This document shows, one piece after another, positions 32,954 to 44,827 of a stretch of 64,000 nt of DNA (its first letter is position 1; every line of letters starts with the position of its first letter). The notes under the pieces were generated by a model, which ran no database searches, had not been told where the DNA came from, and saw nothing but the letters and a program-made list of their open reading frames with translations. The position numbers and the translations under genes were made by a program. The DNA is taken from positions 108,478 to 172,477 of the forward strand of contig QANZ01016320.1 of assembly GCA_003254925.1 (NCBI GenBank), written 5' to 3'. This stretch comes from Chamaecrista fasciculata (lineage: Eukaryota > Streptophyta > Magnoliopsida > Fabales > Fabaceae).

Positions 32954-35628
32954 GGGTAAATTGCAATTTGGTACCATGTGGTTAGGGGCGGTTCCCCTTC
33001 GGTATCCTGAAAGAAAAATTTTTGCATTGTGGTACCCCGTGGTTTGCTTCGTTAGCGATTTGGTCCCCTGAGGTTTTTTTCTGTTAGGATTTAACAGCAA
33101 ATGTACGTTAAAATGTCAAAAATCTCCCAACAACTCTTCTCTTATGTGTTTAAGTCCTTTCCCTTTACTAAAAGGGATCAAAACATAAAGAATTAATTAT
33201 AAAAGGGTCTTTAGAATTCTAATATTATAGAACTTTCTCATTTTTATAAGATTTCTTTTGAATAGGTCCTGATTTAATTACACTTTAATCCCAAAAGTTT
33301 ATGATCTTTATCATCTTCATTCATTTTAGTCCCAAATCCTCAAAATAAAATTGTAAAGTGTCTCAAAACTCTTCCAAACATTTCAATTTAGTCCTTAAAA
33401 GTATTAAAAACCCTAAAACCTAAACTATAAACCCCAAACCCTAAACTCTAAAATTCTAAACCCTAAACCCTAAAAAATCTGATTTGAGCAATTAGGTCCC
33501 TCACCCATTCTTATCCCATTATTCTCAATTCCCCCTCTTTTCATCATCTTCATTCATTTTAGTCTCAAATCCTCAAAATAAAATTTTAAAGTGTCCCAAA
33601 ACTCTTCCAAACATTCCTATTTAGTCCTTAAAAATATTAAAAACCCTAAACCCCTAAAACTTGATTTTTTTTAATCTTCATCTTCATCCAATTTAATCTT
33701 TAAAAATATTAAAAACCCTAAAAATCTAAACCCTAAACCCCAAACCTTAAACCCTAAAATATAAATCCCTAAATCCTCTAAAACTTAAATTTTTTTAATC
33801 TTCATCTTCATCCAAAACTCTTCCAAACATTCTAATTTAGTCCTTAAAAATATTAAAAACCCTAAACCCCAAAATCCAAAATCCCAAAACTCCAAACCCC
33901 AAACTTCAAACCCCAAATCCCTAAACTCTAAAACTTATTTTTTTTCTTTAATCTTCATCTTCATCTTCTCTTCTCATACTGAAATTTTTTTTCTAATCTT
34001 CATATTTTCAGATTAAAATTTTTGTTTGTAATTTTCATCTTCATCTTCATCATTATCATCATCCATCTATGGCCAAAACATTATCATCGTCATCTTCATC
34101 CCAACATCATCATCAAATTCCCAATTTCAATTTCAAATCCTCAATTTCGAATTGCACAATTTCAATTTCAATTTCAAATCCATCATCAAGATCATCATCG
34201 TGCATCGGCAGTCTCTGGCTCACCATCCTCCAAGCTTCACGGCCATGGCGGACCCAAGGAAGAGACGATCGCCGCCGACGAGACGAAGCGCAGAGACTCC
34301 GTTGACGAAGACGAAGACAACGCCGACAAGAGTCGTCAAACATCATCACCTCCTTGGGATGCCGATGACGAAAACGAAGAAGAAATGTGAAATGGGAAAT
34401 CGTCGGCAAGAGTCTTCTTCAAACATTATCTTTTTACTTCCTCAGATCTGAAATCGGAAGATGATGATGAAGATGATTGATTCGGAGAGAGAGGATGCAG
34501 TTTGATTTGGAGAAGCAAAGGATGGTTGATTTGGAGAAGCAAAGGATGCAGTTTGATGACAGACGATGATGGGTCGTGATGGAGAGAAGCTAGTGAGGAG
34601 GTAGATGTAGTTGATGGAGATGATGATGGGATTAAATTTGAAGAATGATTTTAGGGGATCAAATTTCACTTATACGAAGAAGATGAAGATTGGGATTAAA
34701 AGAAAATTTAGGGGGTTTAGAGATTAAAAAAACATTAGGGATTTATGTTGAATTGGGAAGATGAAGATTAAAAAAAATTAAGTTTTAGTGGATTTAGGGA
34801 TTTATATTTTAGGGTTTAAGGTTTGGGGTTTAGGGTTTTAGGGTTTTTAATATTTTTAAAGATTAAATTGGATGAAGATGAAGATTAAAAAAAATCAAGT
34901 TTTAGGGGTTTAGGGTTTTTAATATTTTTAAGGACTAATTAGAATGTTTGGAAGAGTTTTGGGACACTTTACAATTTTATTTTGAGGATTTGGGACTAAA
35001 ATGAATGAAGATGATGAAAAGAGGGGGAATTGAGAATAATGGGATAAGAATGGGTGAGGGATCTAATTGCTCAAATTAAATTTTTTAGGGTTTAGGGTTT
35101 TAGGGTTTAGAATTTTAGAGTTTAGGGTTTAGGGTTTATAGTTTTAAGGTTTAGAGTTTAGGTTTTAGGGATTTTAATACTTTTAAGGACTAAATTGAAA
35201 TGTTTGGAAGAGTTTTGAGACACTTTACAATTTTATTTTGAGGATTTGAGACTAAAATGAATGAAGATGATAAAGATCATAAACTTTTGGGATTAAAGTG
35301 TAATTAAATCAGGACCTATTCAAAAGAAATCTTATGAAAATGAGAAAATTCTATAATATTAGAATTCTAAAGACCCTTTTATAATTAATTCTTTATGTTT
35401 TGATCCCTTTTAGTAAAAGGAAAGGACTTAAACGCATAAGAGAAGACTTGTTGGGAGATTTTTGACATTTTAATGTACATTTGCCGTTAAATCCTAACAG
35501 AAAAAAAAACCTCAGGGGACCAAATCGCTAACGGAGCAAACCACGGGGTACCACAATGCAAAAATTTTTCTTTCAGGGTATCGAAGGGGAACCGCCCCTA
35601 ACCACAGGGTACCAAATTGCAATTTACC
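32954..35628. mobile_element. 2.7-kb foldback element with about 1-kb arms and telomere-like blocks
   Basis: Left end GGGTAAATTGCAATTTGG, right end CCAAATTGCAATTTACC. The arms pair for roughly 1 kb each: the outer 160 bp have TTTGGTACC phrases and share GGGGCGGTTCCCCTTCGG. Inside each arm are three or four blocks of degenerate AAACCCTAAA (left) or TTTAGGGTTT (right), interleaved with ACTCTTCCAAACATT and ATCTTCATCTTCATC repeats. The single-copy core (about 34020-34640) is GC-richer, around ATGGCGGACCCAAGG at 34245, and might be captured gene sequence. No target-site duplication was found. Ends place it with the 22067 family, though it is six times longer. Confidence 0.85.
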
Positions 35629-35877
35629 GTTTATTTAATTGGAACAATCGATGAAAGAAATCAAGCCAAATTGTGAAAATGAATTGCTTATTTAATGATA
35701 AGCAAACAAAATTAATCATTTAATTTTAAATGCGACGAGACTGATTAGTAAATTATCCAAACTTAATCAAACAAAGTCTTAAACTACATCATTTTGATTC
35801 CAAAAACAAAACAAAAAAAATAGTAAAATTAACTTTATTCGTTTAACCCCAAAATCGTTTGATTCATATCATTTTTT
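35629..35877. other. Short AT-rich spacer
   Basis: Nothing recognised between two foldback elements. Confidence 0.4.
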
Positions 35878-35886
35878 TAAATTTTT

Positions 35887-36314
35887 GGGTAAATTATACT
35901 TTGGTATCCTGTAATTTGGTTATATTTCACTTTGGTACCCTATGGTTTAAAAAATGACACTTTGGTACTCTGTGGTATTCTCCATTAATACTTTGATACT
36001 TTTTAGAGCTATTGTAATTTTAACCATAACAAATTTTGCACAAATTATATATTGACTCCAAACAATTTTCAGAAAATTACAAATAGATCTCTGGATACAT
36101 ATTATCTAGGGACTAAAATGAAAAATTTTTAAAAAAATTGGGGTCAATATGTAATTTTTGTAAAATTTGTTATGGTTAAAATTACAAAATAGCTTCAAAG
36201 GGTACTAAAGTGTTAATGGAGAATACCACAGGGTACCAAAGTGTCATTTTTAAAACTACAGGGTACCAAAGTAAAATATGACCAAACCATAGGGTATCAA
36301 AGTGTAATTTACTC
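35887..36314. mobile_element. Foldback MITE, GGGTAAATTACACTTTGG type, copy 2, exact 9-bp target-site duplication
   Basis: Same structure and length (428 bp) as 22067-22496, with more differences between arms. Exact TAAATTTTT copies at 35878-35886 and 36315-36323. The inner AAATAGATC..CTGGATACATATTAT stretch is shared with copy 1. Confidence 0.9.
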
Positions 36315-36323
36315 TAAATTTTT

Positions 36324-36638
36324 TATTAGTTTATCCAGTTATTGACAGATTTTATTTCTAAGTGATCTAGTAATTAATTTGGACTAGACTATTGGTTGGT
36401 TTCCCATTTTATGATATGATCAATTTTCCTTTTGTTTGACTATTAGACTAAAGTACTAAACAATGATCAATATGCAATTATACTCCACTATTGATGCTCT
36501 ATCTATAATGATGATTAGGAAAGCTCCAATTGAAAAAGACCGTAGAGGAAAGGTTAAACTTCAAATTGTTTATCCGATTAACTTTTTTTTATTAAACATA
36601 GTGACAGGAACAGGTAAGCATGGTACTCTTAAAGCCTG

Positions 36639-36685
<47 letters not shown>

Positions 36686-36840
36686 CCAATAGATGAGCCA
36701 TAAAGGGCATGTTTTGCTTTCTCACTTACTTCCACCATGAGTCCATGACTCTCCTACCTAACTACTCCAATTTGTTTATTTTTATTTCATCAAATATATA
36801 AATAAATCGATTACTTTTTCCTAATTATTTTCTTTAGAGA
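36324..36840. other. Intergenic DNA with a long (AT)n run
   Basis: Contains (AT)18 at 36641-36676 followed by GTATGTATG. The short open frame across it is not a gene. Confidence 0.5.
36641..36676. repeat. (AT)n microsatellite
   Basis: Uninterrupted AT dinucleotides, 36 bases. Confidence 0.95.
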
Positions 36841-36844
36841 AAAG

Positions 36845-37016
36845 TTTAGATGAGTTGAACCCCGGACTCACTAAAATCATGACAAATTTTTAAATTCTAT
36901 GAATACTTACAGAGGTATTTATAGATCGCCTATCAGCAAGACTCCCATATGGCAAGTGGGAATTGAACTCACGACCTTGTGAGTTATGAGTCGACTCCTT
37001 ATTAACTGGGCTAACT
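36845..37016 (-). mobile_element. tRNA-derived SINE, family 2, copy 2
   Basis: In minus orientation: TTAGCCCAGTTAATAAGGAG (A box, plus 36996-37015) and GAGTTCAATTCCC (B box, plus 36958-36970). The body carries GATAGGCGATCTATAAATA. The end reads GTGAGTCCGGGGTTCAACTC, then ATCTAAACTTTT. The A and B boxes are better preserved than in the copy at 19095-19272. Confidence 0.8.
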
Positions 37017-37019
37017 TTT

Positions 37020-37975
37020 ATTAATTTTCCGTAATGACTTTGATTCTGAATTAAATATAGTAGTGAATGTTTAAAGTATCAACTTTAAAGTATTTATTAT
37101 TTAAATAATCTTAAATTCTAGTAAGGTTATAAGTGAGGTCATTATCTTTTTCCTTTTTTTTTTTTGCAAAGCTTCCTATTGATATGATGTCGGCATCTTT
37201 TAAAATACAATTTGGAAAAAGTTGATTCATTTTGAATTCCTTTCAACAGAATTTTTTTAAGGGTTTTTGGAATAGAATAATATTAAACTAAAACAAAATT
37301 AAAATATATATGACATGATAATGGATATAAAATTTTTATATCTTGTTTACTGGGTGTACTATATATTGAACAAGATATATAATTATTTATAATCAATCAT
37401 TGAAGAAAAAATATTTTAAAAAAGAACTTATCTTTTTGTATCATCTTTTAATTCATGAATTTAACTGTAAATATCTAAATATTTGTACTTAATTTTTAAT
37501 ATATCGGGTTTCTTGGGTCCTTTAAGAATTTATATAAAATAAATTGAAATATATTAAAACAATGTTTTTTTTTTGTATTATCATATATATACTATAACAT
37601 TTGATTTTTTTTGAAAAAAAAAGATGAGATTTCTCGAGGAAAACAAATGATACGAGGAGAAAAAAGAAAAAGATTCTATATCATCTTGGGAGGAGAGAGA
37701 CAGAGAGAAGTGTGATTGTTGGATAATGGGGTTGGTTGGTGAGTGGAGGTTTAGAATGGACTTTGGTTTCCTACTTTCTAATTAGAAGATTACAAAAGCT
37801 TAGCATGAAAAGTAGGTTAATAAAAGCATGCTTAACTTCTACTAAAGATTGGACCCAAAAAATAACTTCTACTAAAGATTATGCTCCATCTTTTTCTGCA
37901 TCCTTTTGTCTTATTAATGATACTACTTCTTCATAATTTGAGCAGTTTTTCACTTTCTCCCACCACTTAATTTAA
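37020..37975. other. AT-rich intergenic DNA
   Basis: No supported gene. A short repeat TAACTTCTACTAAAGATT occurs twice near 37830-37880. Confidence 0.4.
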
Positions 37976-37977
37976 TA

Positions 37978-38250
37978 CTTCCTCTGTCTCAAAATATTAG
38001 CTTCGTTGGAGGATTTTTTTGTCCCAAAATATCTGATGTTTTACAAAATCAAGAAAACTTTAATTATTTTTTTTACAATTCTATCCCTATTAAAAGTCAA
38101 AGATATTGAATTAGTGAGAGTAACTAGGAGTAATTTAATGAAGACAATTTAGTCTTTTAATCTTATTTTCTCTTCATTTTAGGTAAATTAATCATTTCCT
38201 TAGCTTGTGTGTATTTACCTTAAAAAGCAGGTATTTTGGGACAGACGGAG
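37978..38250. mobile_element. Stowaway-type MITE (Tc1/mariner)
   Basis: Left CTTCCTCTGTCTCAAAATAT, right end in reverse complement CTCCGTCTGTCCCAAAATAC: the classic Stowaway CTCCCTCCGTCCC ending. TA dinucleotide on both sides (37976-37977 and 38251-38252). 273 bp, non-coding. Confidence 0.85.
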
Positions 38251-38252
38251 TA

Positions 38253-40365
38253 ATATATCTAATCCATACGTCCTGATCCTGTTTTCTTCTTTTAATTTTT
38301 GGTTAAAATCGTAATCTACATACAACATGCAACATCAGAAAATAATAATTTACTTGATGAGAGGATTATGGATTATATTTCCATGTCACCATATTGCTAA
38401 GTACTACTCCTATTATTTATAAGAAAGAAAGAAGCAACAAAGTTAGCTTTAAAACTTAGAAAAGTAAATATTGTTTCAATAAGCCTAAGCTATCAATGGA
38501 GGACCTCCATCCCCCTCAATGACTTGACTGATATTTTAACACAAGAAGATATATATTGTTGTTAGTTTTATACTTTAGGTTTGAATTTGGATGTTCCATA
38601 TAAGAGATGTAACTCATATAACAAAAATATTTTTCTCAAAATTCAAAACTAAACTTACAGACGTTCTCTATATATTAAAACAAGATATGTAATGATATGA
38701 TTAAATAAGACAATCAATATAATAAGTGATCAATCGATTGCATGAGGCAATCCACGACTACCTTATTAATTATAATCATTAAAATGTCTTTAAATTTTAG
38801 CTAGCTTTGTGTGGAGTATTGACTATTGTAAACCTTAATTCCAATAAATTAATTCTTGAGTGAAAAAGTAACGACTAGGAGATTAAAAATGATTATAATA
38901 ATAAAAATTGAAAAAAGCTTATTGATTTTTTTTTTTTTAAAAAAAAGCTTTGAAAGAGTAATAAAAGAAAAGAAAGGAAATAAAATTTGTATAAGTAAGT
39001 CGAATTCTAGGAAAAACCTTGAAATAAAAAGGACGAAAGAAGATGCAATCATATCGATTCACCGTCCTCTTGTATGTCTTTATAATAAGAAGCTTTTACA
39101 TATTCTTGTGTCCAAGGACCATTCATTGGACTGCAGACTTTGGAGACTCCTTAAAAGAAAAAAGATGAAGAAGAAGAAAGAACAAAAAAGACGAAAGATG
39201 GATGAAGATGAAAGAAAAAATGGGTGTGTGGTCGTGTGGAATCGAAAAGGCAAGTGGGATTACAAATTACTTTTGGAGTAGTATTGCAAAGTATGAGGTT
39301 CAACAAAATTATATTGTTCTGTTCCCACTTAAACAAAAAAGCAGCCGCCGACAATAATATGTTGTCTCGTCTTCTCACTATGTTCCAATTTAGTTTTCAT
39401 TTTTGAACTTTCACGCCAATTTGCTTCCTCAAACATCTAAAGGAGCCATTAACTAATATAATTAATGAGAAATCTTGAATATACAAATAATTTTTAAATA
39501 ATTTGAAATGATTTATCATTGATTAAAAAAGTTCTGGAGACTACCAAATTGAAGAATTATTTTTTTCAATATAAAAATGAATTATTAGGATGTTGAAGAT
39601 CCATTTAAAGTAAATGCAGTCAAAGAAATTAGTTAAACGATCATTATATCAAACTTGTCTAAATTCTTGCAGAATCTTAATATTTAAAAAAGAAAAAAAA
39701 AAGTAGTGGATGAAGGGGGAGAGTGGTTGGGAATTTGCTTTTAGTTCACTCCCAAAAAGGTTCACATGCCAAGAGAAAACAGACAAGAACCAAAAGTTGA
39801 GGTATGAAGAGAAAAAATTGAATCTTCTTTACTATAAAGTTTTCAAAATTAAAATGAATAAAATCTCCAAAAATAAGTGGGGGATGGGAGAATAAGACGC
39901 TACGCTGCCTTTTTCTCATTCTCTCTTACTTTTTCAGCATCTGCAGCTACAACCAAACCAAGTATAGTTTCCTCTGTCATTGTCGATTGTCTTGCTCTTC
40001 CAAATTCCATCAAATAATGGAAAACATGTAATAAATGACAGACACATGTATGTATGCGGGACTAGGTGCAACACGTACACCTCCACTTTTTTATTTTTTA
40101 GGTCACTTGATAGTTGATACCACTATTAAAGGTTGAAGAATAAAGGTGTGAAGCAAATGAAAATGTGAAGTAATAATTAATATGAACGGAAGTGATATAT
40201 GCTGGCTACATTCTAGTAGATTTTAAATGTAATTTGTCCAATCTCCCGAAAACAACATTCTAGTCTTTATAAACATCTTCATTACTACCCTAGGAGGCGT
40301 TAAATTGATGTCTTTGCAATGGTATGGTATGTATTAGTATTACAATGAGAAGAGAGGAATGCCCC
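38253..40365. other. Intergenic DNA with purine-rich stretches
   Basis: An open frame of 141 codons at 38856-39281 is low-complexity Lys/Arg/Glu sequence over an A+G-rich stretch and is not accepted as a gene. Nothing else recognised. Confidence 0.4.
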
Positions 40366-40369
40366 TATT

Positions 40370-41158
40370 GGGGGCGGAGTCAGGATTTTGGGTTGGCGGA
40401 GGCCGAATTTTTTTTTCCTTAAGTTCTATTTTGGTTCTTAATATTTACTCAAAATTCTATTTTGGTCCCTGATATTTTTTTTCATTTTAGTCCTTAACAT
40501 TTCTTATAAGTTTCATAATTGGTTCCTAACGTACTATTGAGTATGGTCACATCTCTCTCATTTAAAACTAGAACGTGATGAAATTAGAGTTACGTGTTAA
40601 ATTTGATGAGTTCTCTCTTTACTCAGTTGAAGTCATCAGCAAACGAGATCAAATCAAGCATGAAATTGTCTCCGAAAATAGATTGATTAATTTATAAATT
40701 TGGTCATACCTCTTTTGTTTTCGGACCCACTCTCATGCCCAATTTGACATTGTTTGTTGATAACTCTAACTGAGCAAAGAAATAACTCATCAAATTTAAC
40801 TTGTAGCTCTGATTTCATTGTGTTTGGGTCTGAGACGAGAGAAATATGACCATATGGAATAGTTAAGGATCAATTATAAAACTGTTAAGAAATAATAAGG
40901 ACTAAAACGGAATAAAAAAATTAGGAACCAAAATGAAATTTTGGGTAAACATTAAGAACTAAAGTAAAATTTTGGCCTATTTTTTTCTCTCTATTGTATA
41001 TAATTTATATACACATCAACGTTTGTTTATATTTAGGATGGACATGAGCCAAACCATTAAGCCATGCACAATCTACTATTAATTTTGCATGTATAAATAT
41101 ATGATATTAAAAATTCAGGGGGGCCGTGGCCCCCGCCAGCCCCCCCTTGGCTCCGCCG
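40370..41158. mobile_element. Element with GGGCGGAGTCAGG / GGCTCCGCCGC ends, interrupted by another element
   Basis: The left GGCGGAGTCAGGATTTTGGG and the right, in reverse complement, GCGGAGCCAAGGGGGGGC continue on both sides as TTGGCGGAGGCC and CTGGCGGGGGCC. Such GCGGAGCC ends are common in plant non-autonomous transposons. Most of the interior is the foldback at 40417-40978. No clear target-site duplication. Confidence 0.6.
40417..40978. mobile_element. Foldback element nested in the 40370-41158 element
   Basis: Arms of about 250 bp: left TTCTATTTTGGTTCTTAATA, right in reverse complement TTTACTTTAGTTCTTAATGT. They share long inner matches such as GTTAAATTTGATGAGTT. No coding capacity. Confidence 0.75.
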
Positions 41159-41457
41159 CTACCCCCACTTTTATTGACAATCCTTATCCGTTTGATTAAC
41201 AAATATCTATATATAATTAAAAATACATTAAGTGCTTTTGTACTATTGAGCAAAAACGTAAAAAAAAAATAAAAAATACTCCACTACTCTTTTTTTCTAG
41301 GAAGAAATTAAATAGCATCCATCTTTGACACCAGAACTTCCACTTGTAACAGATTTTCTCTGTTTGTTCTAACCGTCTTTGACTTTTCCCCGCCATATAT
41401 AGTGGTCTATTTAGTATTTACATCCCTATCCCAACTAAAACTTCACTATTACCACTC
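41159..41457. other. Short spacer downstream of the SMAX1-like gene
   Basis: Contains the 3' UTR of the minus-strand gene; no separate feature recognised. Confidence 0.4.
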
Positions 41458-44400
41458 TTAGCCTTCCACCACCACTCTCACACAAGGAGGCAGCAAATCT
41501 CCATACCTCCGGCCATCGGAATCTCCATCGTCGTCCTCTTCAAGCCTCACAACTAAAGATTCATCGCCGCTAAAGCTTCTCTTCAGTTGCTGGAAACTCG
41601 GAACCAACGCCTTCTCTATCCATTCATCCATGCTCGTCGTTTCGTCTATCCACACTCTTCTCGCGATCTTTTCAAGTGCCTCCTCTTGTACTTCCATCAT
41701 CATCATCATCCCATTTCCCACCACCCTGGAAAATACTTTCGCCACTGCCGTTTTGAAACTCCGACCAATGGTACCAACATCGACGGAGTTGAACACTATG
41801 GCATCATCCACACCATCTAGCAATTCTCTTGGTATTAATGGAGTAGTGGGTGAAGGTAATTGGGTGTTATCTTCATGATCCACAGTGATGTCGCTTGAAT
41901 TCATTGACCCATTATCTGTTCCATCTTCCTCGGCATCCGCGGCTTCGTTTAGATCCAACTCTAAACCCCAAACATTCTCCTTTCGGGGCTTTATAGATGG
42001 CCTCTGTTCTTCTTCATCGGATAAGGATAACCATTGGGGTCGACGCTTTTCTTTTCGTTTCGCCACAAATAATCGTAATTTAAACCCTGCTCTTGCTGAT
42101 TTCACGAGCTTTTCTTCACAATGAGCGGTTAGGATAAAGATGACATTTCCTAAGCTGATTTCTCTGCCATGGGAATCGCAGAATCGACCCTGCTCCATCG
42201 CTCGATTTATGCTGCCACGAATCAGCGAATCCGCTTCGTTCACGTTCTCCAGCATAATAACCGAGAATGGGTTCCTCTTAATGGCTTCGGCGATTCGATC
42301 CAGGGCGGTTTTACCACGGACATTGAAATCGTTGTTCTCGTGGCCACGGCGAGCAGCCAGAGATATTATTATTGGGTGAGCAGATCCATAGAGAAGCTCA
42401 GAGAGAGCTACTGCCATCTTCTTCTTGCTTGCTTTGTCAGGACCCAAGAACAGTAGCCACGTGTCACCCTTGGTGGCTCCTCCCCGCCTTTTTCCATTCC
42501 CCATTTTACACTGTGTTACACATGTTGCCACTGCGGATGCTGCATCTTGCTGCCACCATACCTTGTCTGTCAAACCTTTAAGCAGCTTCTTAAAGGAGTT
42601 TGGATCAAGTATTTTGTTCTGAGACTCGGAGGAGAAGCAGCCCAGCAAGTCCTTCACTTTATGAGTTTGCCCGAGAGCCAGCTCAGTCGTTACCGGGCTT
42701 TCCGGTGGGCTTACTGAGGTATCTAATACCTGGGCCGGCGTTGGAATTGAACTCAATTGAAGCGAGCACCCGAGGTTTTTGTTGAGTTGTAATTTGGGTT
42801 TAGATGGTCGAGCGGTTAAGTTTGGATTGTATAGGCTCATCATTGAGAAGGGATTTGGAGCAATTCTGTCGGAGTTGAGATTTTGCTGATGAAATTTAGG
42901 ATGTAATTGCATGCAGGCTTCCTTCCATTTCTTCTGCAATTCTTGAGTGTTTCTCTTTGCTAACACTTCTCGGCTGTCACTCTATACAAAGATAAATGAA
43001 AATAATGATTTCTTTTTTCTAACTCTGGAGAAAATCATGGAAAATAAATGGGTAGTTTCTAGATAACTTTACCTGCGGCTGATTATTCATTCTAACATTC
43101 TGCAACCATTGTGGAAGGGGTGGTTTAGCTGTGTCTGATCTGACCTCGGAATCAGCTTTCTCAATTTCTTTCAACATTTCTTCTGCTTCTTGCTGATAGC
43201 TCAGCATACATTGCGGGCAGCATATTGTCGTTTGAGTACGATCTATGTTCTGATCAGAGACACACCTAGGCACCATTGTCGCAGATGTAAAGCCCTTTAA
43301 TGGGGACAAAGACTCAAGAGATACACCAAGAATGCCGCTGGTCCCAAGCCTAGTCATTAGAAAATACAAATTATCACAATATAGCAAACATCCACAAAGA
43401 ATGAATAACCATGTCTCAGAGCTCACTGGTGCTTCAATTTTATTCCATTTGAGCACGAAAACAAGCAAGCTAAATATTCTCTTGTCCTAACTAGGCATTG
43501 TCAATAAACACGGACACCATAAACGAAAATGGACTGATCAACACAAGTTCCAAATGATTACAAGTATGAAAATATCGCTATTGTTGGGAGAGAATGGAAG
43601 AAAGAAATTGAAATACCTTGGAAATGTTTGAAGCAGAGGTGGTCTAGCTGTAATTGGCACTGCTTGAAGACCCCAGTCATTCTCCATGGAAGGATGATAG
43701 ACCTGACACCTCAAGTAAGTCTCACAAGTGGCAGTGCCAATTAACCAAAGCCCACCAGCCTCTCCTCCCAACTTGGCAACCAATCTTGTCATCTCTGCAA
43801 CTATATCACTCCCAACCTCTGTAAGGGCTTGCTGCTGCATGTTAAAACCCACAGGCTGCTCAACCAGCCATTTCAAGTCACCCAAGTTCACCAAAATCCC
43901 TCCACAACTTGGATTTCCCATTCGCCTCTCCATCAAATCTCCTAGCTCCTTTATCCTGCCTGGTATTTGTGCTTTATCAGAGGGAAGCTCTTTCTCTAAA
44001 GAAATGACATAAGCATTGTTCAAAGGCAAGTCTCCCATTTCCTTATTCTCAATTCTCCTCAACATCTCCATCACCACAGACTCTGGCTCAGACTCACCAC
44101 CCACCAAGATTGGATTCCTCTTCTTCGTCCTCATCAGTATATCAATAATCCTCTTCACTTCCTCACTCCTCTGTTGTCCCAATTGCGCCGCGTTCCCCTG
44201 CTGCAGCCTTGGATTCAGATACAGGTTCCGGGTCGGGGAAGCCGCCGGTGGCGCCGTCCTTGGCCGGAATCCCAATCCAATTGAATTCGATGTGACGGTG
44301 GAAGACGAAGACAAAGACGAGGAATTAAATGACTGTTCGATCGTGGCTTTAACCGCCGGGCTAGAAAAACTGGCTTCTCTCATAACCCGACTAACACTCG

Positions 44401-44827
44401 GGTCGTCGAGTATGGATATGATAAGCTGTTCGAGTTCAACTTTGACGGCTAACAGAGGCTGTTGCTGCTGCTCGGGGCATCCACGGCGTTGATGAGCTTG
44501 AGCGCGCTTGAGAGCCGCCATAAGAGCATTGGAAATCGGAGGTTCTATCCCGGCGTTATTCCTGTTCTGCGTCGCCGGCAATCGCTCCAGCGCGACGCTG
44601 AAACAGAGCTCGAGGGCTCTGCACTGCAGAGGATGAGAGGAATTCGGATGCGATTTTATGCAGGCTTGCCGGAGGAAGCCGGACGGCGAGGCAAGAAGCG
44701 TCGCCGCCACATGAAGCGGCGTCGTTTGGCCGTGGTTGCGACGGCCGGCTTCGGCGATGGAACGGTTGAGAACTGCGGCCGCCTCCGGCGTCAAGGTTTG
44801 TTGGATCGTGCTCAGTCCTGCTCTCAT
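41458..44827 (-). CDS. SMAX1: SMAX1-type (SMXL) repressor of karrikin/KAI2 signalling, 3 exons
   Basis: Exons 44827-43617, 43349-43073 and 42981-41458 join in frame to 1003 residues (Arabidopsis SMAX1 is of similar length). The N-terminus MRAGLSTIQQTLTPEAAAVL and residues 1 to about 170 are the double Clp-N domain; HPNSSHPLQCRALELCFSVA matches SMAX1/SMXL2 closely. The C-terminal ClpB-like ATPase region has a decayed P-loop (GPDKASKKK, 676-684) and a Walker B-like VIMLENV (737-743). RGKT (718-721) is the motif known to be needed for hormone-triggered degradation. The EAR repression motif LDLNE is at 838-842, and acidic and Met-rich segments follow. SMAX1 is a nuclear corepressor partner removed by KAI2-MAX2 (known for the family). 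No stop or frameshift seen. It could be SMAX1 or its close paralogue SMXL2. Confidence 0.95.

Noticed and set aside
33400-33930. Interstitial telomere array
   Set aside because: The AAACCCTAAA units are degenerate, interrupted by unrelated phrases, and mirrored in the opposite arm of a foldback element, so they belong to the transposon.
34022-34451. Overlapping open frames in the core of the large foldback element
   Set aside because: Several frames are open at once, composition is biased (Ser, His, Thr, Lys) and no domain is seen. Kept only as possible captured sequence.
38856-39281. Plus-strand open frame of 141 codons
   Set aside because: Lys/Arg/Glu-rich low-complexity translation of an A+G-rich stretch, with no domain and overlapping frames on both strands.
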